Below are positions 44,170 to 50,670 of a stretch of DNA of 50,670 bases, piece after piece. A program made the position numbers and the translations under genes. Below the pieces are notes generated by a model that was not told the DNA's origin, did not search any database, and saw nothing but the letters and a program-made list of their open reading frames with translations. Positions within the stretch are counted from its first letter, which is position 1, and every line of letters begins with the position of its first letter. This stretch comes from CAYJAZ01 sp964371865 (GTDB lineage Bacteria > Desulfobacterota > Desulfovibrionia > Desulfovibrionales > Desulfovibrionaceae): contig CAYJOR010000017.1 in the NCBI GenBank assembly GCA_964371865.1, positions 1 to 50,670 of the forward strand. The letters are read 5' to 3'.

Positions 44170-44748
44170 TTAAATTAGCTTAGTTAATACACAATCATTC
44201 TCATGGAAATTCAACACTGCTATTCCGGCATTTTTTATATCGAACTTTTTTACTGCACTTCTATCCCCCATAAGATAATAACTAAGAAGAACATTCACTA
44301 CTCCCCAGTGTGCAACTACTAAGATATTTTTATTCAAGTCTACTGTATTTTTCATAAAAGTCGTGATTCTTTCGCAAAATTCAACTGTGGATTCACCACT
44401 TATATAATTATAATTATCACTATCCGCAAACCATTTTTCAGATTCATCGGGAAATTTTTCTATAATTTCGTCAAAAGTTAAGCCTTCAAAAATACCGAAG
44501 TTTTTCTCTCTTAGCTCTTTATGTTCTATAATTTCTAAATTCTTATAATTCACTATTTCAGCTGATTTTTTTGCTCGGATATAGTCGCTTGAATAAATGA
44601 TATCATAATCATATTGGAAGAGAATTTCACGCGTTTCTCTACATTGTTCCATTCCTTTATCGGTTAGTTCTGGATTGAGCGAACCATAAAAGCATTTTGC
44701 TTTATTCAAAGTTGATTCACCATGACGCATCAATATTAATCTACCCAT
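44170..44748 (-). CDS. cobC: Alpha-ribazole phosphatase
   Basis: 192 aa, cytosolic, histidine phosphatase (phosphoglycerate mutase-like) fold. Catalytic LMRHGEST at the N-terminus, YSSDYIRAKKSAEIV, Glu in the KNFGIFEGL region and the second His in VVAHWGVVN. Removes phosphate from alpha-ribazole 5'-phosphate (or adenosylcobalamin 5'-phosphate). Position directly after cobS supports CobC over a generic phosphatase. Confidence 0.87.
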   Translation of the reverse strand: MGRLILMRHGESTLNKAKCFYGSLNPELTDKGMEQCRETREILFQYDYDIIYSSDYIRAKKSAEIVNYKNLEIIEHKELREKNFGIFEGLTFDEIIEKFPDESEKWFADSDNYNYISGESTVEFCERITTFMKNTVDLNKNILVVAHWGVVNVLLSYYLMGDRSAVKKFDIKNAGIAVLNFHENDCVLTKLI

Positions 44749-44757
44749 ATTCTTTCC

Positions 44758-45558
44758 TTATATAGCTATAAAAAGCCCAAATATTGCAAGAAGTGATGTA
44801 AGCTCAAGAAGAGCACCAAATGTATCGCCCGTTGAACCACCTAATTTTTTTTCTATAGCTTTATTGAAGCAGTATGATAAAATCATAACTAAAACAAATG
44901 AAAGAAAAAGAGAAACTAGTAAAGCTTCATTAAATAAAGCTATAAAAATCAAAGATATAAAAAGAAAAAAAACTATTTTTATAAAGTCTGAATGACTTGT
45001 ATTATCTACAAATGTTTTTCCCATTCCTTCTGCTCTTGCGTATGGAAAATACGCACACGAATACAAAACCGACAACCTTGCAAAAATTGGAGGAATCACA
45101 AGAAATATCCATGTTTGCTCAATAGCATGCTCATAAATAGAAAAAATTTCAGTAAGTAGTGCATATTTTATCAGAAAATAAAAAATAAGAGCAAGCACTG
45201 CATTTGTTCCTACGCAAGAATCTTTCATGATTTCAAGCATACGCTCTTTGTTTTGATAGGAAAAAATACCGTCAGAAGTATCTGCTAGACCATCAATATG
45301 TATAGCTCCTGTTATGAAAACGTCAATAAGCATTGCCAAAATTGCATAAAGCGATGGCGACAAAGAAATAAATGAAATCAAACTGATAAGGTAGATAATC
45401 ACAAAACTTATACTTCCAAGCACAAGCCCAACAAGTGGATAATATTTCATAGCAAGACCAAGACTTTTAACATCATATTCCGGCATAGGTAGAGGAAGTC
45501 TTGAACTAAAGGATAAAAATAAACGAAATTTATTAAATTCTTGTATAAACTTAGACAT
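44758..45558 (-). CDS. cobS: Adenosylcobinamide-GDP ribazoletransferase (cobalamin synthase)
   Basis: 266 aa inner-membrane protein with six or so helices. Joins adenosylcobinamide-GDP to alpha-ribazole (phosphate). Diagnostic N-terminal SSRLPLP, YYPLVGLVLG, and the acidic motif HIDGLADTSDGIF with the metal-binding Asp residues; GGSTGDTFGAL near the C-terminus. Lies 7 nt after cobU and 9 nt before cobC, so cobU-cobS-cobC is one unit. Confidence 0.95.
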   Translation of the reverse strand: MSKFIQEFNKFRLFLSFSSRLPLPMPEYDVKSLGLAMKYYPLVGLVLGSISFVIIYLISLISFISLSPSLYAILAMLIDVFITGAIHIDGLADTSDGIFSYQNKERMLEIMKDSCVGTNAVLALIFYFLIKYALLTEIFSIYEHAIEQTWIFLVIPPIFARLSVLYSCAYFPYARAEGMGKTFVDNTSHSDFIKIVFFLFISLIFIALFNEALLVSLFLSFVLVMILSYCFNKAIEKKLGGSTGDTFGALLELTSLLAIFGLFIAI

Positions 45559-45565
45559 ACAATAC

Positions 45566-46123
45566 CTACTTCAATTTTAATTCAAGCCCTGAAACAATAA
45601 AAGATGCACTATCAGCCTTTTCAGCCACAACTTGATTCATCCTTCCAGCTATATCTCTAAAGTGTCTACCAAGCGGATAAGCGGGTACTAGACCCATTCC
45701 AAGCTCGTTACTTACTACAATTAAATCTAGACTAGATTTTTCTATATAAGCGAGTAAATCACAAATTTCATCTTCTATAATCTGTTGAATTTCTGCTATT
45801 TTTTCTTTAGATACAGAATCCCAATCTTCATGAAGTGTAAGCATAAAATTTGTAACTAAATTCGTCAAACAATCAAGGAGCACAATATTTTCTTTCTCAG
45901 TATATTCTTTAAGTAATGATGATAGATTCTTATATGCTTCAATAGTAACCCACTCTTCCCCACGTTGAACCTTATGGAGACGGACTCTTTCTTGCATTTC
46001 ATCATCATAAGCTTGCGCAGTTGCTATATAAATTTTGTTTTTTTGTGAATCAAAAGCTATTTTTTCTGCAAAGCTACTTTTACCGCTTCTTGCTCCACCG
46101 CTTACATAGTAAATTTTTCCCAT
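45566..46123 (-). CDS. cobU: Adenosylcobinamide kinase / guanylyltransferase
   Basis: 185 aa. P-loop SGGARSGKSSFAEKI at the N-terminus, RVRLHKVQRGEEW with the GMP-accepting His, LLDCLTNLV and NELGMGLVPAYPLGRHFRDIAGRMNQ. Converts adenosylcobinamide to its GDP derivative. Full length. Follows cbiK across a 72-bp gap containing a hairpin. Confidence 0.96.
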   Translation of the reverse strand: MGKIYYVSGGARSGKSSFAEKIAFDSQKNKIYIATAQAYDDEMQERVRLHKVQRGEEWVTIEAYKNLSSLLKEYTEKENIVLLDCLTNLVTNFMLTLHEDWDSVSKEKIAEIQQIIEDEICDLLAYIEKSSLDLIVVSNELGMGLVPAYPLGRHFRDIAGRMNQVVAEKADSASFIVSGLELKLK

Positions 46124-46156
46124 TTAAGATTCTCTATTTCTCTTAGAAATAATTAA

Positions 46157-46184
46157 GGGTATGTTTCATTTCAGATACATACCC
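46157..46184 (-). terminator. Hairpin between cbiK and cobU
   Basis: GGGTATGT / ACATACCC, 8-bp perfect stem with a 12-nt loop, followed on the minus strand by the moderately U-rich TTAATTATTT. It begins 12 nt after the cbiK stop. Probably a leaky terminator that sets the cbiK:cobU ratio. Confidence 0.6.
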
Positions 46185-46195
46185 TCTATTTTCAA

Positions 46196-47281
46196 TTAAT
46201 GTTTATGATTATGACAACAGCCATGTTCATGATGGTCGTGGTCATGATGGTGATGTGCATTTCCGTGTGAGTGACCATGATAGTGGTCATGTGCATGCCC
46301 GTAATTGATTTCTTTTCTTATGTAAGGAAGTTCACTTTCAGGGATTTTCGGTAAATTCTTACTTACTTCTTCCCCCAGTTCTGCCAGAGCAATATGTAAG
46401 TTATGTAACCATATAGAAGTAAAGCTTTTATGTGCAACTGTACCTACTGCATAAGGTTGACATTCAAAACCTTCATGTTCAAGAATTGATTTCCATGAAG
46501 TGCTATGTTCTCCAAGTAAATCAAGAAGATAGTGATGTCCTGGCACTCCCATAAAAGGAACTAGGTGTACTTTCTTGAAGTTTCTTGCTTTCATTCTATC
46601 AATAGCAACGTCAATACCAAGATTTTCACCCATTAACGCACCAACAAAGCAATTAGGAAGATACTTTGCTACTCTTGCTTCAAGCGCATGGTAATAAATT
46701 TGTGCTTCATGATATGTTCCATGACCAACAAGAAGAATTGCTTCATCGTCTTTAAGATTTGTAGGAACATATTCAGGAATAAGTTCAGCTACATGTAACA
46801 ATGTTTCACCTGTAATAAGCGGCGCTCCCAATGATACTTTTTGAAGTCCTTTACGTGGATGTTGTAAAGATTCAGCTTGTTGTTTTGTCCAGTTAAATTC
46901 AACGCCTGGAACTGTATGTAAAGACTGCACTGCTATATGAGTAAATTTTTGGTCATACATATCCATAAGCGCTTGGCTTACTGAAAAAGCTTCTTTGCCT
47001 TGTCTTATAAGTTTACGGCGAATTTTATCGGCTGTATATGAGAAAAATACTGGAATATTAGGAAAACGTTCTTTGATTTGTGCTTCTAAGTATTCATAAT
47101 CAACACTTGCTTCATCTGCTGTTGTGCCAAACATTGCAAGTAAAATCCCTACTTTAGTTTCTTTCTTTTTTCCATGTCCATGTCCGTGACAGTTTTCATG
47201 GCGATGCTCATGCCCGTGGCAGTGCTCTTCTGTGTGTGCATGTTCGTGGTGGTTATGCTCTCCACAACAGTTTTTATTCAT
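46196..47281 (-). CDS. cbiK: Sirohydrochlorin cobaltochelatase with His-rich tails at both ends
   Basis: 361 aa. Inserts Co2+ into sirohydrochlorin, the entry point of the anaerobic route. Core ~42-315 is CbiK: KVGILLAMFGTT, SLHTVPGVEFNW, LLVGHGTYHEAQIYY (metal-site His), FMGVPGHHYLLDLLG (second His). Unusual: residues 1-38 hold 13 His and 4 Cys, and the last ~35 residues hold 17 His and a CC pair. There is no signal peptide, so it resembles the cytoplasmic CbiK of sulfate reducers. The tails probably store or deliver cobalt (or nickel). First gene of a cbiK-cobU-cobS-cobC unit, with GGAG upstream. Confidence 0.94.
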   Translation of the reverse strand: MNKNCCGEHNHHEHAHTEEHCHGHEHRHENCHGHGHGKKKETKVGILLAMFGTTADEASVDYEYLEAQIKERFPNIPVFFSYTADKIRRKLIRQGKEAFSVSQALMDMYDQKFTHIAVQSLHTVPGVEFNWTKQQAESLQHPRKGLQKVSLGAPLITGETLLHVAELIPEYVPTNLKDDEAILLVGHGTYHEAQIYYHALEARVAKYLPNCFVGALMGENLGIDVAIDRMKARNFKKVHLVPFMGVPGHHYLLDLLGEHSTSWKSILEHEGFECQPYAVGTVAHKSFTSIWLHNLHIALAELGEEVSKNLPKIPESELPYIRKEINYGHAHDHYHGHSHGNAHHHHDHDHHEHGCCHNHKH

Positions 47282-47465
47282 TTTTGCTCCATTATATTAT
47301 AAACAAATTAAATTTTATCTTTTGTCTTAGTTTTAAATTTCTTTTTATAAAGACATTTATTATTAATATAGCTACTACTCTATTGTCAAGGTTTTGTTAA
47401 TATTTCACATATCGTGATTTTTTTCTCAAATTTACTTTTTTAAGTATTCATGATTTTTTATAACA

Positions 47466-47494
47466 TTGACAAAAACCGTTTTTAAAGATATTAG
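47466..47494 (+). promoter_or_regulatory. Promoter of the glycerophosphodiesterase gene
   Basis: TTGACA (47466-47471), 17-bp spacer, TATTAG (47489-47494), about 40 bp upstream of the ATG. Confidence 0.6.
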
Positions 47495-47532
47495 ATTCTA
47501 AATCTGAAATTATAATAAATAGGATTAGTTTT

Positions 47533-48375
47533 ATGTCAATTTTAGCTTCTCTGCTTTCAAAAAAGCTCTGTATAGCTCACCGCGGTGCACGTGCGCATGC
47601 TCCGGAAAACACTTTAGAAGCGGCAAAATTAGGGTATAATGTCGGCTCACATATGTGGGAATTAGATGCTAACTATACCAAAGATTTTCAGCTAGTTATC
47701 CTCCATGATGACACCCTTACTCGCACTACAAACGTAGAACAAGCCTTCCCAAATCGAGGTTCTTATCGAGTCTGCGATTTCACTCTTGAAGAAATACTCT
47801 CACTCGATGCCGGCTCTTGGTATGGAGAAACAGATCCTTTTCAAACTATTCACGAGCTTACAGAAGAAAAAATCAATTCTTATGAAGGACTTAAAGTTCC
47901 AACTCTTGAAGAAGCTCTAAGTCTTACTCGTGAACTGGACTGGTTCGTAAACCTTGAGATAAAAAATCACGAACACCTTATCGGTCATGAAAGAATCACA
48001 AAAGATGTGATTAATCTAGTGAAATCCTGTAAAGTTGAGGATAGAGTACTACTCTCCTCCTTTCAGCACACATATTTACGCGAAGCAAAACAAATTATGC
48101 CCGATCTGCCTAGAGGTGCTCTTATAGAAAAAGAACGCCCTGAAAATCCACTTGCTCTTTGTCAAGAGTTAGAAGTGGTTGCATATCATCCTGGAAGAGA
48201 GTTCTTGCACATTGACGATATAGCTCCTCTTCGTGAAGCGGGCTACTATATATATGTATGGACTGTAAATGATATGGAAGAGGCAAAAAAACTATTTGAA
48301 GCAGGTATTACAGGCGTATTTACTGATTTCCCTGAAAAATGCTTAAAAGACTGTGCTTACTACTTCAAAAATTAG
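47533..48375 (+). CDS. Glycerophosphodiester phosphodiesterase (UgpQ-like)
   Basis: 280 aa, no signal peptide, so cytosolic. Hydrolyses glycerophosphodiesters to glycerol 3-phosphate plus alcohol. Catalytic motifs: IAHRGARAHAPENT (~15-28), WELDANYTKDFQLVILHDDTL with the Glu/Asp/His triad, NLEIKNH. About 30 residues longer than E. coli UgpQ owing to an insert around DPFQTIHELTEEKI. Directly ahead of ugpB and ugpA, so it likely processes diesters imported by that ABC system. Start has AGGA upstream. Confidence 0.92.
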   Translation: MSILASLLSKKLCIAHRGARAHAPENTLEAAKLGYNVGSHMWELDANYTKDFQLVILHDDTLTRTTNVEQAFPNRGSYRVCDFTLEEILSLDAGSWYGETDPFQTIHELTEEKINSYEGLKVPTLEEALSLTRELDWFVNLEIKNHEHLIGHERITKDVINLVKSCKVEDRVLLSSFQHTYLREAKQIMPDLPRGALIEKERPENPLALCQELEVVAYHPGREFLHIDDIAPLREAGYYIYVWTVNDMEEAKKLFEAGITGVFTDFPEKCLKDCAYYFKN

Positions 48376-48383
48376 TATCATTT

Positions 48384-48401
48384 TGTAACAGAAATGTAAC
48401 A
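48384..48401 (+). promoter_or_regulatory. Pho-box-like direct repeat upstream of ugpB
   Basis: TGTAACA-GAAA-TGTAACA: two identical heptamers with an 11-bp period, the layout of PhoB boxes. It lies 9 nt after the upstream stop codon and about 107 bp before the ugpB ATG. Confidence 0.55.
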
Positions 48402-48507
48402 ATTCTACGGTATCAACTCAACTAAACCTTAATTGTAAAGTTAAGTTCTATTGAACTATCTATAATTCTGCGTTACAGCTCACCCTCTAACACTCTTAGG
48501 AGAAACT

Positions 48508-49824
48508 ATGCGTTTATCGAAGATTTTTACTGCTTTTCTTGCTTTCATGACGATTGCAACAAGTGCTTATGCAAAAACAGAAGTTGTTTTCTGGCACGGA
48601 ATGGGCGGAAGCCTTGGTGAAATCACTGACAAAATTATTAGCGACTTCAACGCTTCACAAGGTGAATATGAAGTAAAAGGCGTTTTCAAAGGAAACTATG
48701 ATGAAGCTATGACTGCTGCTATCACTGCTTTCCGTGCTAAACAACACCCGAACCTTATTCAAATCTTTGAAATCGGTACTGCAAGCATGATGTCTGCTAG
48801 AGCGGTAATTCGTCCTATTTATGAACTTATGGCTGACGCTGGAACTCCAATAAAAAATGAAGATTTCCTCCCTGCTGTTGCAAGTTACTACAGCACAACA
48901 GATGGAAAACTTATGGCTATGCCTTTCAACTCTTCAACAACAGTTCTTTACTACAATAAAGACGCTATGAAAAAAGCTGGATTAGACCCTAATTCACCAC
49001 CAAAAACTTGGCCTGAACTTGCTGAAATGGCTAAAAAAATTCAAGATAGCGGAGCTGCAAAATTTGGTTTAGTAAGCGGTTGGCAAACTTGGGTTCAGTT
49101 AGAAAGCTTCTCAGCTTGGCACAACGTTCCTTATGCTTCAAAAGATAACGGATTCTCAGGATTTGATGCTGAACTTTTAATCAATAGCCCACTTCACATA
49201 AAACATATCGACTTCTTAGGTCAACTTATGAAAGATAAAGTTATGACTTATGTTGGACGTAAGTCAGAAGCTATTAACGCATTCACATCAGGCGAAGCTG
49301 CATTCCTTATGAACTCATCAGGTTCTTACGCATCAGCAAAAGCTGGTTCAAAACATGATTGGAGCGTAGCTCTTCTTCCTTACTGGCCAGAAGCTGAAGG
49401 TGCACCATACAACACTGTTATCGGCGGTGCTGCAATTTGGGCTATGAGTGGACACGAAACAGAAGCTGATAAAGGTTCTGCTGCTTTCTTACAATACCTC
49501 CTACAACCAGAAGTACAAGCTAAATTCCACCAAGATACAGGTTATGTTCCTGTAACAAAAGCTGGTTATGAACTTACTAAATCACAAGGTTTTTACGAAG
49601 CAAATCCTGGTACAGACATCGCTGTAAAAGCTTTATCTGACAACAACCCTACTATCAATACTTTAGGTATTCGCCTTGGTAACTTCGTTCAAATTCGTAA
49701 CATTCTCGATGAAGAACTTGAAGGTGTATGGTCAGGTCAACAAACAGCTAAAGAAGCTTTGGATAGCGCCGTAGAACGCGGTAATGCTGAACTTCGTCGC
49801 TTTGAAAGAGCGAATAAAAAATAG
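48508..49824 (+). CDS. ugpB: sn-Glycerol-3-phosphate ABC transporter binding protein
   Basis: 438 aa periplasmic protein. Sec signal MRLSKIFTAFLAFMTIATSAYA cleaved before KTEVVFWHG. UgpB features: VVFWHGMGGSLGE, DFNASQGEYEV, IFEIGTASMMSA, MPFNSSTTVLYYN, TWPELAEMAKK, FLMNSSGSYA and DTGYVPVTKAGYEL. Length equals E. coli UgpB (438). Codon use looks optimised. Preceded by a Pho-box-like repeat and separated from ugpA by a strong hairpin. Confidence 0.95.
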   Translation: MRLSKIFTAFLAFMTIATSAYAKTEVVFWHGMGGSLGEITDKIISDFNASQGEYEVKGVFKGNYDEAMTAAITAFRAKQHPNLIQIFEIGTASMMSARAVIRPIYELMADAGTPIKNEDFLPAVASYYSTTDGKLMAMPFNSSTTVLYYNKDAMKKAGLDPNSPPKTWPELAEMAKKIQDSGAAKFGLVSGWQTWVQLESFSAWHNVPYASKDNGFSGFDAELLINSPLHIKHIDFLGQLMKDKVMTYVGRKSEAINAFTSGEAAFLMNSSGSYASAKAGSKHDWSVALLPYWPEAEGAPYNTVIGGAAIWAMSGHETEADKGSAAFLQYLLQPEVQAKFHQDTGYVPVTKAGYELTKSQGFYEANPGTDIAVKALSDNNPTINTLGIRLGNFVQIRNILDEELEGVWSGQQTAKEALDSAVERGNAELRRFERANKK

Positions 49825-49838
49825 TTTTTAATATTGTA

Positions 49839-49887
49839 TTGATGGAGAAAAGTTCTCTTCTATCTTGAATGAATTTTTCTCCATCAA
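49839..49887 (+). other. 13-bp stem-loop between ugpB and ugpA
   Basis: TTGATGGAGAAAA / TTTTCTCCATCAA, perfect, with a 23-nt loop and no T-run after it. Such intercistronic hairpins behind binding-protein genes protect the upstream mRNA and lower permease expression. Confidence 0.7.
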
Positions 49888-50009
49888 CTTTAGAGCATTT
49901 CTAATAACTTCTTCCTTGCTAAAATTTCAAAATCTCTAAATTTAGAAGCTCCCCTAAAAAAACAATAAACCACCGATTCGTATTGAAAACAACCCCATAA
50001 AGGACCCCT

Positions 50010-50670
50010 ATGACAGAAGGACGTTATACATTTCAAGGTAAAAAGCATTGGCTACTTCCGATATGCTTTTTATTGCCGCAATTAGCAATTACACTAATTT
50101 TCTTTTTCTACCCTGCCGGTGAGGCTATTTGGGGATCTTTCTTTATTGAAGACACTTTCGGTCTAGAAAAACAATTTGTGGGGTTAGAAAATTTTGAAAT
50201 CCTTTTTTCTGACAGTACCTATTTAGAAACTTTGAAGCTCACTTTTATTTTCAGTGTTGCAACAATAACCCTTACAATGGGAACTGCACTTGCATTTGCT
50301 GTTATGGCTGATCAAATACGCGGAGCAAACAGAATTTATAAGGCTTTACTTGTAATTCCATACGCCGTAGCACCACCACTTGCAGGTGTTTTATGGTTGT
50401 TTTTATTTAATCCATCAAGTGGTGTATTAACTGAAATGTTACAAATTTTTGATTATGAGTGGAATCATAAAATCCATGGCAATCAAGCTCTTTTATTGAT
50501 TGTTATAGCGGCATCGTGGAAACAAGTAGCATATAATTTCCTCTTTTTCTTAGCCGGATTACATGCTATTCCGCGCTCCCTTATCGAAGCAGCAGCGATT
50601 GACGGTGCTAGCCCGTGGCGACGTTTTTGGAATATTATTTTCCCACTTCTTTCCCCTACAACTTTCTTCC
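50010..50670 (+). CDS. ugpA: sn-Glycerol-3-phosphate ABC permease UgpA (partial, cut by window end)
   Basis: First 220 codons; the reading frame runs off the window. Inner-membrane permease: N-terminal WLLPICFLLPQLAITLIFF, FYPAGEAIWGSFF, FVGLENFEILF, then a coupling loop EAAAIDGASPWRRFWNIIFPLL. Starts at ATG 50010 with AAGGA 6 nt upstream, 185 bp after ugpB. The rest of the transporter (ugpE, ugpC) is presumably beyond the window. Confidence 0.93.
   Translation, partial: MTEGRYTFQGKKHWLLPICFLLPQLAITLIFFFYPAGEAIWGSFFIEDTFGLEKQFVGLENFEILFSDSTYLETLKLTFIFSVATITLTMGTALAFAVMADQIRGANRIYKALLVIPYAVAPPLAGVLWLFLFNPSSGVLTEMLQIFDYEWNHKIHGNQALLLIVIAASWKQVAYNFLFFLAGLHAIPRSLIEAAAIDGASPWRRFWNIIFPLLSPTTFF

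Overview
The window is an AT-rich bacterial chromosome segment (roughly one third G+C by eye) made almost entirely of metabolic and housekeeping genes. The gene set suggests a strictly anaerobic, Desulfovibrionales-like bacterium: a selenocysteine-containing periplasmic formate dehydrogenase with FdhE and an FmdE/molybdopterin-domain protein, rubrerythrin, a CbiK-type early-cobalt corrin pathway, and a LapA-like RTX adhesin. This placement is inferred from gene content only; no rRNA or other taxonomic marker beyond L13/S9 is present.

Layout. (1) 1-7.4 kb, minus strand: formate dehydrogenase locus fdhA(Sec)-fdhB, then fdhE and an FmdE-MoCF fusion. Gene 3' ends and gaps here carry palindromic repeats, two copies of a 138-140 bp MITE-like element and a terminator just ahead of the last gene. 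(2) 7.7-11.2 kb: one large secreted adhesin gene (VCBS-like repeats, RTX repeats, type I secretion tail), interrupted by a 100-N assembly gap whose flanks are an identical 55-mer. Collapsing that 55-mer restores one frame. (3) 11.7-13.8 kb: SIS-domain phosphoheptose isomerase and rfbA. (4) 14.1-20 kb: HD-GYP phosphodiesterase, a transmembrane degenerate-GGDEF protein with an intact I-site, purF, and a CCA-transferase-like HD protein that has lost its nucleotidyltransferase residues. (5) 20.5-24.2 kb: rplM-rpsI, a Spy/ZraP-like protein, a small secreted protein, a YigZ/IMPACT protein, rubrerythrin. (6) 24.3-29.8 kb: five-gene Opp/Nik-type ABC importer preceded by a cobalamin riboswitch with a readable terminator/antiterminator platform and its own promoter. 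(7) 29.8-47.3 kb: a nearly complete anaerobic cobalamin gene set: HAD phosphatase, cobQ, eutT-type adenosyltransferase, cobT, cobD, cbiB, cbiA, a cbiF-cbiG-cbiH triple fusion, cbiET, cbiD, cbiC, cbiL, cobC, cobS, cobU, and a cbiK with His-rich tails at both ends. cbiJ and the uroporphyrinogen methyltransferase are not in the window. (8) 47.5-50.67 kb: glycerophosphodiesterase, ugpB and the start of ugpA, with a Pho-box-like repeat before ugpB.

How they work together: regions 6 and 7 form one corrinoid economy. The riboswitch would shut off the ABC importer when cobalamin is plentiful; cobalt (or a corrinoid) is the most likely cargo, feeding CbiK and the corrin pathway. Region 1 is a formate oxidation module needing Sec and Mo/W-pterin. 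Regions 2 and 4 may be linked through c-di-GMP control of adhesin retention, but the lapD/lapG-type partners and the type I exporter are not in this window. Region 8 is a phosphate-regulated glycerophosphodiester scavenging unit.

I see no tRNA, rRNA, CRISPR array, prophage or transposase gene. The most novel-looking signals are the riboswitch-ABC unit, the covarying MITE-like hairpins, the attenuated FmdE-MoCF gene and the doubly His-tailed cobaltochelatase.
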